DNA of 64,000 nt from Sedimenticola hydrogenitrophicus (GCF_025175675.1 NZ_JANIOA010000016.1:1-64000); one strand, 5' to 3'; shown: positions 50,050 to 59,403, numbered from the stretch's first letter. Numbers and translations are program-made. Notes: generated by a model from the letters alone, not told the origin.

Positions 50050-50946
50050 TCAACTCCCATCCAGTAGTGAGCGCAAGGAGTTTTCGATCGCTCCGGGAAC
50101 CCGGATCATAGCCGTGAAACTGTACCTCCCGGTGCGTTCCAGATCGGGAAAATCCAGGGGTAGCCTGAATCGCGGGTGCAAGACGAAAACCGCTCCCTGA
50201 CGCACCACCAGGGTATAGGGGAAACGCGGCGTATGTTTTAACGGCCGGATATCCACTGCAGAAATGACGGCCCGATCACTGCCCTCGCCTTCTGTCAGCG
50301 AGAGCCCGAACAGGGTGGTGTCGGCGTCGTCCAGGTCGATCCTGAAAACCGCGCCGATGCCGCCTCTGCGGGCGGCCAACCCCCGCTCCACCGCCGCAAG
50401 AGCCCGGGCGTGACTGCCGAATCGGCCCAGGTGAAGGAAGTCATCAAACTGCTCCATGCCGGACGCATAACGATAGCTGGCCAGCGCTGTGGCCGACAGC
50501 CCCTCCGCCCCGAAGGTCTCCTGTTCACCCAGGATGCGCTTGAGCTGCAATCTAACCGGTTCAAGATCACCACTTATCCTGAAGGCATGCTGCTGATAGG
50601 CCGGATTGGTGTAGGCGACCTGAATCTTTCCTTCAACCCGGCTGATGCCGATCCGCTGGGGGACCGCAAACAGCGTCCCCACCTGCTGCCGCGCCAGCCG
50701 CTTCAGGTAGGCATTGGTAACCACCAGCACGTGTCGATCGGCAACAGGGGAGTATTCACCCAGCAACTGAAACCCACCGCCCGTCAACGCCTCCTTCAAC
50801 TCAATAACCGTCTTCACCATATCGCCCTGCACATTGGACGACAAGACATAGGGGCGCAGCAATGCATCATCGGCCAGTGCGGGGAACGCGAGACCCCAGA
50901 CGATTACTGACCGGGAGAAAATTCTGCATAGTGCCGAGAGAGTCAT
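50050..50946 (-). CDS. exported protein of unknown function
   Basis: I do not recognise this 298-residue protein. It starts with a probable signal peptide (MTLSALCRIFSRSVIVWG, with likely cleavage after FPALA). Segments VIELKEALTGGGFQLLGEYS and HVLVVTNAYLKRLARQQ loosely resemble a DUF302-like fold, and the C-terminal half is beta-rich with PLDFPDLERTGRYSF. A start 13 codons upstream is possible. It is divergent from fadL. Confidence in the gene is high, in the function low. Confidence 0.7.
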   Translation of the reverse strand: MTLSALCRIFSRSVIVWGLAFPALADDALLRPYVLSSNVQGDMVKTVIELKEALTGGGFQLLGEYSPVADRHVLVVTNAYLKRLARQQVGTLFAVPQRIGISRVEGKIQVAYTNPAYQQHAFRISGDLEPVRLQLKRILGEQETFGAEGLSATALASYRYASGMEQFDDFLHLGRFGSHARALAAVERGLAARRGGIGAVFRIDLDDADTTLFGLSLTEGEGSDRAVISAVDIRPLKHTPRFPYTLVVRQGAVFVLHPRFRLPLDFPDLERTGRYSFTAMIRVPGAIENSLRSLLDGS

Positions 50947-51262
50947 TCCATTACCCGCTTCGATAATTTTCACCACATCATGCACCCATCATCCGATGAG
51001 ATCGATCTTTTCCATCGGCCGGACAGACGCCGTATCCATTTTTATGCGCTATATCAATACCGGGTAACCCCCCACCGGATATGATATGCAGGACTGTTTC
51101 AAACAGTTGTGTAATTAAAAGCAGGATGCTAGATTTCGTCGGATAATAATATAAACGGTCGAAATCGCCCCCTAATAATATCGGCCACCAGGTCAGGGAA
51201 CTGATCGAATTTTACTTTTAGGCCATACAAGGCCGTTGACCAACTTACGGGGAATTCAATAG

Positions 51263-52504
51263 ATGAAGAAACTTGCGCTTGTCTCGGCAATCTCCCTGGC
51301 TGCTAGCGGCCAGGCGATGGCGGCTGCCTATAAACTGCCCGAATCATCCATCAATGCAACAGCACTATCCGCCGCTTATGTTGCCAATGCGCATGGCGCC
51401 GATGCCTCGTACTATAATCCGGCAGCCATGGTCTTCAGTGAAGAGCAGCGCGCATCGATTGAAGCGGATCTTACTCTGGTTCATCTCACATCAATCAATC
51501 TAACCAGCACCAACCTCGGCACCGATGCCACCAAAACCGAGAACATCCCGGTACCGACGTTTCACTACATCAGCCCAGCTATGGACAATATGCGTTTTGG
51601 TCTCTCTGTGGTAGCTCCGGGTGGCCTGAGTAAACGCTGGAAGGGTATTGGCAAGACATTTGCCGAAGAGTTTACCCTGGAAACAATTGAGCTCAATCCG
51701 ACCATCAGCTTCAAAGTCAATGACCGGTTCTCTATAGGCGGTGGGTTGCGAGCCATTTTTAGTAGCGGGGTGGTAAAAAGCAGTGATCAAGGGGTCATCC
51801 CCGTAATTAGCCCATCGCGCGATTTAAAAGGTGACTCCTGGGACTTTGGTTACAACCTGGCGTTCCATTTCGAGCCCACCGAACAACTCAAGCTCTCCGC
51901 AACCTATCGTTCCAAGGTTGATCTAACCGTTGAAGGCAATGCAACACTATCGGATACAGTGGCACTACCGACCATCTATACCCCGGCGAGCGTGGAGATT
52001 CCTATACCGGCCAGCCTCAGCCTGGCGGCCGCATACGACGTGACCCCCGACACCACGATGGAACTGGTATTGGAAAGAACCTACTGGTCGGCTTATAAAG
52101 AACTCGACTTCGAGTACCCCGCCTCCGTCGGCGGCTACACTGCACTGTTCGACAATCCTTCCGCCAAAAACTGGAAGGACAGCAACACAATCCGTATTGG
52201 CGTGACCCACCAGGTCAATCCCAAATTGACCATGATGGCCGGTTTCGCCTATGACGAAACGCCGGTGCCAGAGGCCTATGCCGGCTTCGAACTGCCCGAT
52301 TCCGATGCAAAGATATTCTCTGTGGGTGCCAGATATAACTACTCTGACGACCTTTCTATCGGCGCCGCCCTGCTTTATGACCAGAAAAAGAAGCTGGCTA
52401 TTGACGCAGGTGAGAGTACCAATCCATTCCTCAGTGGTGGCAGTCAAACATTTGAGGATGCCCGCGCCTATCTCCTTACCGTGGGACTGGAATATAAATT
52501 CTAG
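51263..52504 (+). CDS. fadL: FadL-family outer-membrane long-chain fatty acid porin
   Basis: The 413-residue protein has a signal peptide (MKKLALVSAISLAASGQAMA, cleaved near residue 20), the FadL N-terminal hatch start ATALSAAYVANAHGADASYYNPAAM, shown as SAAYVANAHGADASYYNPAA, and a beta barrel ending in the aromatic VGLEYKF. It admits hydrophobic molecules across the outer membrane. ATG follows ACGGGGAATTCAATAG. A strong terminator follows. The 316-bp region before it (50947-51262) is AT-rich and probably carries its promoter. Confidence 0.88.
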   Translation: MKKLALVSAISLAASGQAMAAAYKLPESSINATALSAAYVANAHGADASYYNPAAMVFSEEQRASIEADLTLVHLTSINLTSTNLGTDATKTENIPVPTFHYISPAMDNMRFGLSVVAPGGLSKRWKGIGKTFAEEFTLETIELNPTISFKVNDRFSIGGGLRAIFSSGVVKSSDQGVIPVISPSRDLKGDSWDFGYNLAFHFEPTEQLKLSATYRSKVDLTVEGNATLSDTVALPTIYTPASVEIPIPASLSLAAAYDVTPDTTMELVLERTYWSAYKELDFEYPASVGGYTALFDNPSAKNWKDSNTIRIGVTHQVNPKLTMMAGFAYDETPVPEAYAGFELPDSDAKIFSVGARYNYSDDLSIGAALLYDQKKKLAIDAGESTNPFLSGGSQTFEDARAYLLTVGLEYKF

Positions 52505-52531
52505 ACAGTCATCCAACCACTGGCGAGATCC

Positions 52532-52560
52532 AAATACCGGGAGACCTCCCGGTATTTTTT
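52532..52560. terminator. bidirectional-type terminator after fadL
   Basis: AAATACCGGGAG-AC-CTCCCGGTATTT with six Ts gives a strong rho-independent terminator 27 bp after the fadL stop. The inverted A-run lets it work on the other strand as well. Confidence 0.93.
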
Positions 52561-52582
52561 ATTGTACAGGCAGATAAAAAAA

Positions 52583-52610
52583 GCCGCGCTCCTTCCGGAG
52601 CGCGGCCTTT
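52583..52610 (-). terminator. terminator after dsrE2
   Basis: On the minus strand GCCGCGCTCC/GGAGCGCGGC forms a 10-bp stem with a four-base loop followed by a run of seven Ts (52582-52576). It lies 17-43 bp after the dsrE2 stop. Confidence 0.93.
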
Positions 52611-52626
52611 TCAGACTACAACCACC

Positions 52627-53106
52627 TTAGATATAAAGACAGATATCGCTTTCGCCGGCGAACTCGAAGAAACGGGCGGCACCCGCATATTCGATGCCGT
52701 CGATGAAATCGGCCGTATCCATATCAAACAGATCCACCGTCATCTGGCAGGCGATCAACCTGACTTCCGCCTCCTGACACAGCTCGCGCAGCTCTTCCAG
52801 ACTGGCGACACCTTTGTCGGCCATCTTCTTTTTCATCATCATGGTCATCACGGACTGCATGCCCGGCAACGCCGTGCCCAGAACCGGGAACCATTTGTCC
52901 ATGCCCAGTGGCATCGGCATGCCCGGATTACCCAGCGGGGTCACCTGCAGGTCCAGTTTCTTGCGCAACAGCTGAAGGCCGTAAAAAGTGAAGAAAATCT
53001 CCACTTCATAGCCAAGCGCGGCGGCCGTTGATGAAAGAATAAAGGGCGGATAGGCCCAGTCCAAAGAACCTTTGGTTGCGATAATGGCTAATTTCTTTGT
53101 TTCCAT
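52627..53106 (-). CDS. dsrE2: DsrE2-type sulfur carrier
   Basis: The 159-residue DsrE-family protein has KLAIIATKGSLDWAYPPFIL at the N-terminus and cysteines at 110 and 120; C120 lies in the conserved LIACQMTVDLF. A methionine-rich loop (MPMPLGMDKW and MQSVMTMMMKKKM) is notable. It is the last gene of the rhodanese-tusA-dsrE2 set, which in sulfur-oxidising bacteria shuttles persulfide sulfur in the cytoplasm to the oxidation machinery. It lies 43 bp after tusA. Confidence 0.9.
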   Translation of the reverse strand: METKKLAIIATKGSLDWAYPPFILSSTAAALGYEVEIFFTFYGLQLLRKKLDLQVTPLGNPGMPMPLGMDKWFPVLGTALPGMQSVMTMMMKKKMADKGVASLEELRELCQEAEVRLIACQMTVDLFDMDTADFIDGIEYAGAARFFEFAGESDICLYI

Positions 53107-53149
53107 CTGAAAACCCTCCAGTGGATAAGGCTTGATCCGGTCAGACGAA

Positions 53150-53380
53150 TCAGGATTTTTTGATCAGAAAGTGGAATTTGCCGCCTTCTTCGCGAGACTC
53201 CAGCAGCGAGTTGCCGGTCTGCTTGGAAAACGCCTCGAAATCTTTGACCGAACCGGGATCGGTTGCGATGATATGCAGAATCTTGCCGGACTCCATCGCG
53301 GTCAGACTCTTCTTTGCGCGCAAAATGGGCAGCGGACAATTCAGGCCGCTTGCATCCAATTCGTCGTCAAAATCAGCCAT
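53150..53380 (-). CDS. tusA: TusA-family sulfur carrier protein
   Basis: The 76-residue protein has the CPLP sulfur-carrying motif with C15 (SGLNCPLPIL), and the hallmark TDPGSVKDFEAF. It accepts sulfur from rhodanese and hands it to DsrE2 or further partners. It lies between rhodanese (162 bp) and dsrE2 (43 bp) in the conserved rhd-tusA-dsrE2 order. Confidence 0.95.
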   Translation of the reverse strand: MADFDDELDASGLNCPLPILRAKKSLTAMESGKILHIIATDPGSVKDFEAFSKQTGNSLLESREEGGKFHFLIKKS

Positions 53381-53542
53381 GGTAAACCTCCAGAATATTG
53401 TGTTTCGTTGTAAGAAAATCAGTCGTACCTTATATTCTAATTGTCAACCAAACGCAAGCCTGCTCCCTGAATGACAGCTGATCCGTGCGTCGTCCTGATG
53501 TCTGGTTGAAACCGCGGAATCGCGCTCCTTGTTACGATAAAA

Positions 53543-53872
53543 TCACCCGTTGGCAACTATACGATAGCCGTTGCGTGCCCAGTCGATGATGCCTCCACGC
53601 AGGTTGATCACGTTGTCGAACCCCTGCTGCTTCAGATACATACAGGCATGATAAGAGCGGGCACCACTGCGGCAGTAGAGCACGATCTCCTTGTCCGGGG
53701 ATAATTCTGTGATCTTGAGTGGGATCAGATGCATCGGCAGATGGGTCGAGCGCGGCAACATGCCACCCACTACCTCTGCCTCGCTACGGATATCCAGCAG
53801 ATAAATATCTTCATTGGCCGCCAGTTTGCTTTCGAGCTCCTGGGAATTGATCTCTTTAACCACGGGTCGCAC
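53543..53872 (-). CDS. rhodanese-domain sulfurtransferase
   Basis: The 109-residue single-domain rhodanese has the active loop C67-RSGAR (CRSGAR at 67-72) and an N-terminal segment LLDIRSEAEV. It loads sulfur onto TusA in the rhd-tusA-dsrE2 pathway. It is the first gene of the set. The 162-bp spacing to tusA contains no other gene and could hold an internal promoter. Confidence 0.92.
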   Translation of the reverse strand: MRPVVKEINSQELESKLAANEDIYLLDIRSEAEVVGGMLPRSTHLPMHLIPLKITELSPDKEIVLYCRSGARSYHACMYLKQQGFDNVINLRGGIIDWARNGYRIVANG

Positions 53873-53931
53873 TCTTGTGATGATTAACCTAGTTATTTAG
53901 TATATTATAGATTTGCTAATATATACAAGTT

Positions 53932-54204
53932 TAGGAGTCTGTCGGGCTTGACCGATCGTAGCGAGGGAAAGTCGGTTTGTTCCGCACATCCCTGTGCTTC
54001 ACCCCTTCGGGGTTTGCACGTCAATCGCTCCAGGCGATTGAATGAGCCAGATTTTTCGATCTTTCGAGGCCAGCAGTGGTGCAGGGATGCACCGTTTACG
54101 GACCTAAGGATGGAATAGTGGACCTATTAAACGAAAAAGATCGGAAAATATGGCCAAATCCGGCTTTTCCGCAGTAGATCAGCGTTAAGTCCGACAGACT
54201 CCTA
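53932..54204. repeat. family B inverted-repeat element, copy 1
   Basis: The 273-bp element starts TAGGAGTCTGTCGG and ends with its exact reverse complement CCGACAGACTCCTA. The next bases of the arms are close (GCTTGACCGATC versus ACTTAACGCTGATC). No gene lies inside. It sits between the rhodanese promoter region and cysG. A partial copy is at 58469-58606. Confidence 0.9.
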
Positions 54205-54309
54205 GAGTGGTTATTGTTCCACTCCGGACCACATGTTAGAGTTCCGCCTCATTGCGCTGGACAAGCCATTCAGGCTCACGGACTCAAACACCGCTTACGA
54301 AGGTAACCG

Positions 54310-55743
54310 ATGGATTTCTTTCCCATTTTCCTCGATATAAAAAACAGCACAAGCCTGGTGGTTGGCGGGGGTAACGTGGCCGCCAGAAAAGTGGCACTGC
54401 TGTTGAAGGCGCAGGGTAAGATCCGGGTCATTTCACCCGAACTCTGTTCCGACTTGAAGGCCACACTGGAAAAAGGGCTGATTGAGTACACCGCCCGGGA
54501 GTTCCAGAGTCAGGACCTGGATGATGTCTGTCTGGTGATTGCCGCCACCGCTGATCCGGAGGTGAATCGGCAGGTCTCAGAAGTAGCCCGCAGCCGGCAT
54601 CTGCCGGTCAATGTGGTGGATCAGCCGGAACTCTGTTCCTTTATCACGCCCTCGATCATAGACCGCTCCCCGGTGGTTGCCGCCATCTCGACCGGCGGTG
54701 CCTCTCCGGTACTGGCGCGAATCATCCGCAGCCGGCTGGAGACCCTGATTCCCGCGGGTTACGGTCGCCTGGCGGAGTTGGCCAATCGTTTCCGTGACCG
54801 CGTCAAGGCCCGTTTCCAGGACCCCACGGATCGCCGGCTATTCTGGGAAAAGGTGTTACAGAGCGGGGTGGCCGAGCGGGTCTTCTCCGGTCATATGGAA
54901 GAAGCGGATGCCGGCATGGAGCGGGCGCTGGAGAGTACCGAATCCACAGGGGGTATGGGCGAAGTCTATCTGGTAGGCGGGGGACCGGGCGACCCGGACT
55001 TGCTCACCTTCCGCGCCCTGCGCCTGATGCAACAGGCCGACGTGGTGGTCTATGACCGGCTGGTCGCCGCGCCTGTCCTGGAACTGACCCGGCGTGACGC
55101 CGAGCGGATCTATGTCGGCAAGGAACGGGATCATCACGCCATGCGCCAGGAGGAGATCAACCAGCTGCTGGTGGACCTGGCAAAAAAGGGCAAACGGGTG
55201 GTCCGTCTCAAGGGGGGCGACCCCTTCATCTTCGGTCGCGGCGGCGAGGAGATCGACACCCTCTCGGCGGAAGGCGTGCCGTTTCAGGTGGTACCCGCCA
55301 TTACCGCGGCCTCCGGCTGCGCCGCCTACTCCGGCATTCCCTTGACACACCGGGATTACGCGCAGTCCGTCACCTTCGTCACCGGGCACCTGAAAGACGG
55401 CTCCATCAATCTCAACTGGGGACAACTCGCCCAGCCGCACCAGACCGTGGTGTTCTATATGGGGCTGGTGGGGTTGCCGGTGATCGTCCAGAAACTGATC
55501 GAACATGGGGTATCGCCGGAAATGCCCATCGCCCTGATCCAACAGGGCACCACCGAAAAACAGAAGGTCTTCACCGGTACCCTGAGCAGTATACAGGCAA
55601 TCGTTGATCGGGAGCGGCCCAAGCCCCCCACCCTGATCATTGTCGGCGAAGTGGTGCAGCTTCAGGAAAAACTGAGCTGGTATAAGACGCCTGACGTTCC
55701 CCGAAGCGGCGCCACCTCCCCGGTCGGCCCCGCCCTCGGCTGA
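54310..55743 (+). CDS. cysG: siroheme synthase (uroporphyrinogen methyltransferase/precorrin-2 dehydrogenase/ferrochelatase)
   Basis: The 477-residue fusion has an N-terminal dehydrogenase-chelatase half (VVGGGNVAARKVALLL; STGGASPVLARIIRSR) and a C-terminal SUMT half beginning near residue 217 with VYLVGGGPGDPDLLTFRA, GDPFIFGRGGEE and the TPTLT-type end PPTLIIVG. It makes siroheme, the cofactor of the sulfite reductase encoded at 4336-6399. Met start at 54310 follows CGAAGGTAACCG. Confidence 0.95.
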   Translation: MDFFPIFLDIKNSTSLVVGGGNVAARKVALLLKAQGKIRVISPELCSDLKATLEKGLIEYTAREFQSQDLDDVCLVIAATADPEVNRQVSEVARSRHLPVNVVDQPELCSFITPSIIDRSPVVAAISTGGASPVLARIIRSRLETLIPAGYGRLAELANRFRDRVKARFQDPTDRRLFWEKVLQSGVAERVFSGHMEEADAGMERALESTESTGGMGEVYLVGGGPGDPDLLTFRALRLMQQADVVVYDRLVAAPVLELTRRDAERIYVGKERDHHAMRQEEINQLLVDLAKKGKRVVRLKGGDPFIFGRGGEEIDTLSAEGVPFQVVPAITAASGCAAYSGIPLTHRDYAQSVTFVTGHLKDGSINLNWGQLAQPHQTVVFYMGLVGLPVIVQKLIEHGVSPEMPIALIQQGTTEKQKVFTGTLSSIQAIVDRERPKPPTLIIVGEVVQLQEKLSWYKTPDVPRSGATSPVGPALG

Positions 55744-55800
55744 ACGCGGCAGCCAGGCCCCCGAAAATCAACCGCGAGTCAGCAGACCATTGGTATTATC

Positions 55801-56349
55801 ATGAATAACGTACCCCCCATTCCCGGAAACCCCCATCTGCCGGCACCGCTGGCACTGCCGCTCAGCCTGGTGCCGGGCACCACCTACAGTCAGGTGATGG
55901 TCAAGCTGCTGAACCGGCTGTTTACCCCGGAGCTGGCGGATGGCGAGCTGGACTTTCTGGAAGGCAAGGTGATGCGTGTGGATGTGCTGGACGCCCGACT
56001 CCATTTCAGTATCACCCTACGGGACGGTGTCCTGGCCGCCGCAGAGAACAACAGACCGCATGACCTGAGCATCGAGGGATCGATTTACGATTTCCTGCTG
56101 CTCGCCACCCGGCGTGAAGATGCCGACACCCTGTTTTTCAATCGCCGTCTGCGGCTCGGTGGCGACACCGAACTGGGGCTCTACGTGAAGAACTTCCTCG
56201 ACGCCCTGGAGTTGGACGAACGCATCGGCCCGTTCCTGAAGCTGATGAACGGCGTCACCACCCTGATCGGACGGATCCCCACCCTGCCACGCCCCAGACT
56301 GCCAAAGCCGAGACTGCCTTTTCCCGGTCTGGGACGCCGTAGCCGGTAA
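55801..56349 (+). CDS. ubiT: UbiT, SCP2-domain protein for oxygen-independent ubiquinone synthesis
   Basis: The 182-residue protein has an SCP2 lipid-binding domain (RLFTPELADGELDFLEGK; DLSIEGSIYDFLLLATRRED, then RLRLGGDTELGLYVKNFLD) and a proline/arginine-rich tail (RPRLPKPRLPFPGLGRR). UbiT binds lipid precursors and is required for ubiquinone synthesis without oxygen. It is convergent with ubiV and ubiU, which encode the partner hydroxylation subunits. It follows cysG by 57 bp. Confidence 0.9.
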   Translation: MNNVPPIPGNPHLPAPLALPLSLVPGTTYSQVMVKLLNRLFTPELADGELDFLEGKVMRVDVLDARLHFSITLRDGVLAAAENNRPHDLSIEGSIYDFLLLATRREDADTLFFNRRLRLGGDTELGLYVKNFLDALELDERIGPFLKLMNGVTTLIGRIPTLPRPRLPKPRLPFPGLGRRSR

Positions 56350-56376
56350 CCGCCTCCCCCTATAGCAAAGGAGGCG

Positions 56377-56452
56377 GTAACTACTCACCCGGTCTGTAAG
56401 TGATTGGCCTGCCTTGTTGGCCTGCCTTGTTGGCCGATCTTGACGGCGCCCA
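56377..56452. repeat. family A element, copy 4 (left half)
   Basis: GTAACTACTCACCCGG begins the left arm, followed by two tandem CCTGCCTTGTTGGC units and CGATCTTGACGGCGC. The right half is missing. It lies between the ubiT and ubiV genes, which converge here. Confidence 0.8.
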
Positions 56453-56482
56453 TAAGACGCCCTGTGACTGGCTCTGGGACCT

Positions 56483-57403
56483 TCACATCAGATTTTCGGC
56501 CGCCGCCTGAGCCCGGTTCTCCATCCCGGCCTCGCCATGCCAGTAGCCGTTGCACGAACCCACCGGGACCAGCCGTTCCAGCTTCTCGCGGGCGGTTATC
56601 GGGTCGATCTCGCCCTTGAGGCAGCCACTGAACAGCTCTACCACCTTTGCGGTGTGATTGGCCTGGGGACTGATGCGCAACACGTCCACCCCCAGTGCCC
56701 GGACCTGCTCCAGCTCCGGGAGCAGATTGAAGGTATGCGCCGACTGGGTCTGGATGCCGTTCAGGGCGAGGAAGCGGGTATCGTCCTGCGCGGCCAGGGT
56801 CAGCCCATCCGGAAAGTCCAGGCAGCGATACTGACAGTCATCTTTCGGCAGATTGAAGGCGCGGGCGGTAAAGCAGCGCGCCGAATAGGCCAGCGGCAGA
56901 CGGCCAAAGGCGAACAGCTCGGTCTCCACCCCCGCCGGCCTCCGCTCCTGCATGGTCTGCAGGGTCTGTTTGGAGAGTTCGACCGGAAACACCCAGCGCC
57001 TGAGGCCCTGCCTCGCCAGCAGACTGAGGGTCCGGTCGTTATAGATATTCACGCTATGGCCCGCGACGAAGGGCTTGCCGCGCATCAACTGCACCGCCCC
57101 CATGTCATTGGCTTCAACCATATGCACGCCATTCTCGCACAAGCGCCGCAGACGCTTCAGCTCAGACTCCGCCTCCAGCAGCGCCAGGGTGGAGAACACC
57201 ACCTCTTTCCCCGCCGCGGCCAATCGTTCCGCCAGGGAAAACCAGTCGTCGGTGCGCATCAGGCTGCGTTTGGAACAGACCGTCTCGCCCAGATAGATGA
57301 TATCCACCGGTGCGGCCGCCATCTCTTCGTAGAAGTCGAGCAGTTGGTCCTTTGCCCAATAATAAAGTACGGGTCCGAGCGAGAGTTTCGGCTGTGTATG
57401 CAT
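56483..57403 (-). CDS. ubiV: UbiV, O2-independent ubiquinone hydroxylation subunit
   Basis: The 306-residue U32-family protein keeps the iron-sulfur ligand pattern of UbiV: C43 in ETVCSKR, C177 in ARCFTARAF, and C190-X3-C194 in [10 protein letters not shown]. With UbiU it hydroxylates the ubiquinone ring using a source other than oxygen. ATG 57403 is chosen; a GTG six codons upstream overlaps the ubiU stop codon. It follows ubiU directly in the same direction. Confidence 0.93.
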   Translation of the reverse strand: MHTQPKLSLGPVLYYWAKDQLLDFYEEMAAAPVDIIYLGETVCSKRSLMRTDDWFSLAERLAAAGKEVVFSTLALLEAESELKRLRRLCENGVHMVEANDMGAVQLMRGKPFVAGHSVNIYNDRTLSLLARQGLRRWVFPVELSKQTLQTMQERRPAGVETELFAFGRLPLAYSARCFTARAFNLPKDDCQYRCLDFPDGLTLAAQDDTRFLALNGIQTQSAHTFNLLPELEQVRALGVDVLRISPQANHTAKVVELFSGCLKGEIDPITAREKLERLVPVGSCNGYWHGEAGMENRAQAAAENLM

Positions 57404-57417
57404 AGTGGTAGAGACCT

Positions 57418-58413
57418 TCACTGCCAGGGGCGACTATAGGCGCCAAGAGTGGTTTGCGTCCCTTCCGATACCTTGCCCAGTTCGGCCATCCACGCGGCCT
57501 GAGGGCGGTAGTTTTGCGGATCCCGTTCACAGGCATCCAGCGCCGCGCGCCAGACCCGAGCCACCTGCTGGACATAGACCGGGCTGCGCTGGCGTCCTTC
57601 GATCTTGATCGCCACGACACCGGCGGCCTGAAGTTGGGGCAGCAGTTCCAGTGTATTGAGGCTGGTCGGTTCCTCCATGGCGTGATAGGTGTTGCCGCCG
57701 ACCCGGAAACTCCCCTTGCAGAGCGTGGGATAACCGGCATTCTCGCCCTTGGCGAAACGGTCGATCAGGACCCCGCCCAAGCGGGTTTCCAGACCCGCCG
57801 GGGTCTCCCGCCACTCCACATGACTGGCCGGCGAACAGGCGCCATAGGTGTTGGGCGAGCGGCCGGTGGCATAGGAGGAGAGAATACAGCGCCCCTCCAC
57901 CATCACGCAGAGACTGCCGAATCCAAACACCTCGATCTCGACCGGGCTGTTGTTGACAACATGCTCCACCTGACTGAGGGAGAGCACCCTGGGCAATACG
58001 GCACGGAGGATACCGAAGTTGTCCTTGTAGAACTGCAGCGCCTCGTAATTGGTGGCTGAGCCCTGAACGGAGAGGTGCAGTTTAAGCTCCGGATAGCGAT
58101 TTGCCGCATAGTCCATGATCCCGATATCCGCCGCGATCATGGCATCCACCCCCAGTTCGGCCGCCTGATCCACCGCATTCTGCCAGCGGCTCCAGCCATC
58201 CGGCTGGGGATAGGTGTTGAGTGCCAGGAACACCTTCACCCCACGCTGGTGGGCATAACGGATACCCTCCGCGATCTTGGCCGGGCCAAAGTTCAGACCG
58301 GCAAAATGCCGGGCATTGGTATCGTCACGAAATCCGAAATAGACGGCATTGGCACCGTTATCCACCGCGGCCTTGAGGGAGGGCAGATTTCCGGCAGGGC
58401 ATACTAGTTCCAT
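57418..58413 (-). CDS. ubiU: UbiU, O2-independent ubiquinone hydroxylation subunit
   Basis: The 331-residue U32-family protein has the [4Fe-4S] cysteines C169 (GSLCVM), C176 (EGRCILSS), C193 (YGACSPA) and C232 (PTLCKGS), at the spacing known for E. coli UbiU. The N-terminus [20 protein letters not shown] is typical. It forms a heterodimer with UbiV. The family A and B repeats at 58469-58828 lie upstream of its start, so the promoter must be in 58414-58468 or within the repeats. Confidence 0.93.
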   Translation of the reverse strand: MELVCPAGNLPSLKAAVDNGANAVYFGFRDDTNARHFAGLNFGPAKIAEGIRYAHQRGVKVFLALNTYPQPDGWSRWQNAVDQAAELGVDAMIAADIGIMDYAANRYPELKLHLSVQGSATNYEALQFYKDNFGILRAVLPRVLSLSQVEHVVNNSPVEIEVFGFGSLCVMVEGRCILSSYATGRSPNTYGACSPASHVEWRETPAGLETRLGGVLIDRFAKGENAGYPTLCKGSFRVGGNTYHAMEEPTSLNTLELLPQLQAAGVVAIKIEGRQRSPVYVQQVARVWRAALDACERDPQNYRPQAAWMAELGKVSEGTQTTLGAYSRPWQ

Positions 58414-58468
58414 CGATTAAGTCACTCAGCAGGTATGAAACAGGACAGGGGCGGGCATTTCCTCGCCA

Positions 58469-58606
58469 GGGGTCTGTCGGTCTTGACCGATCGTAGCTAG
58501 TAGGTTGGGGTGAGCCTGCGAACCCCAACTAAATTCCCTTCAGCGACGATGTTGGGGTTCGTTCCTCACCCCAACCTACGGACTAATTCCGTCAATTAGA
58601 CTCCTA
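58469..58606. repeat. family B element, copy 2 (degenerate, with a nested repeat)
   Basis: The left end GTCTGTCGGTCTTGACCGAT matches family B copy 1 at almost every base, and the right end is AGACTCCTA. Between them lies a different inverted repeat at 58500-58579, apparently inserted or exchanged. The central family B sequence is gone. Confidence 0.8.
58500..58579. repeat. nested palindrome (GTAGGTTGGGGTGAG type)
   Basis: Arms GTAGGTTGGGGTGAG and CTCACCCCAACCTAC are perfect, then GCGAACCCCAAC and GTTGGGGTTCG pair. It is an 80-bp palindrome within the family B remnant. A widely dispersed repeat of this kind occurs in many proteobacteria; recognition of it is from memory and not checked. Confidence 0.8.
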
Positions 58607-58622
58607 GTTTCGATCTTTAATC

Positions 58623-58828
58623 GTAACTACTCACCCGCCTGCAAGCGATTGGCCTGGCTTGTTGGCCGATCTTGATGGCGTCTCGAATCCGGCTCCTTTT
58701 TCAGATTCAAGCCTGCCCTTGTCTGAGCGAAGCGAGTTTGGGCAGGCGCTGAAAAATGGGCCGGATTCGAGGAAACAAGCCATCGTGTGAGGCCGACAAG
58801 GCAGGCCAATCACCCCGTGAGTAGTTAC
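58623..58828. repeat. family A element, copy 5 (full length, intact ends)
   Basis: This 206-bp copy has the exact ends GTAACTACTCAC and GTGAGTAGTTAC and a nearly continuous inverted structure: GATTGGCCTGGCTTGTTGGC versus GCCGACAAGGCAGGCCAATC. The inner TTCAGATTCAAGCCTGCCC and GGGCAGGCGCTGAAA arms close the centre. No coding frame is present. It is the best reference copy in the window. Confidence 0.92.
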
Positions 58829-59010
58829 CTTTAATCTAAAATCAATCGGTTGCACATTTCCTGTATATTTTATAGGTCAATTATCCCTTCCCCGACACCG
58901 CACAGACAACCCCTAATTAGTACGGGTTTAAGTCAGTGGCATCGCCCGTCTTGGCCTGGGCGACGGTTACCGGTATGCTTCGCAGCCATTCCCGGCCCGT
59001 TACGAATACC

Positions 59011-59403
59011 ATGCTCTACTACTGGATCAAAACACTGCACGTCAGTACCGTGAGCTTCACCATCGGCTTCTTCACGCTGCGCTTCGTGTGGATGCTGAAC
59101 GGGTCACGCCTGTTCAACCACCGTTGGGTCAGGCGAATTTCCCAGATCAACGACACACTGTTGCTGATGGCCGGCATCGGCCTAGCCGTGATGAGCCGGC
59201 AATACCCGTTTGCGGCCCCCTGGCTGACGGCCAAGCTGGCCGCGCTACTGCTCTATATCGTGCTGGGGATGTTTGCGTTCAGGTGGGCCCGTTCGCGGCA
59301 CGACCGAACCCTGTTCGGCTTGCTGGCCTTGCTTAACGTGGCCTATATCGTCTCGGTCGCCTTGACCCGCAACCCCCAACCCTGGGGAGTTTGGTTTGGT
59401 TAG
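59011..59403 (+). CDS. SirB2-family membrane protein
   Basis: The 130-residue protein MLYYWIKTLHVSTVSFTIGF has three or four membrane helices and the SirB2-type features WIKTLHV, RISQINDTLLLMAGI and AKLAALLLYIVLGMFAFR. Relatives are called invasion regulators in old annotation but are uncharacterised membrane proteins. Starts 12 and 25 codons upstream are possible. It converges with fnr across 19 bp. Confidence 0.8.
   Translation: MLYYWIKTLHVSTVSFTIGFFTLRFVWMLNGSRLFNHRWVRRISQINDTLLLMAGIGLAVMSRQYPFAAPWLTAKLAALLLYIVLGMFAFRWARSRHDRTLFGLLALLNVAYIVSVALTRNPQPWGVWFG

Noticed and set aside
58414-58468. FNR box upstream of ubiU
   Set aside because: No TTGAT-N4-ATCAA-like sequence was found in the short free region.
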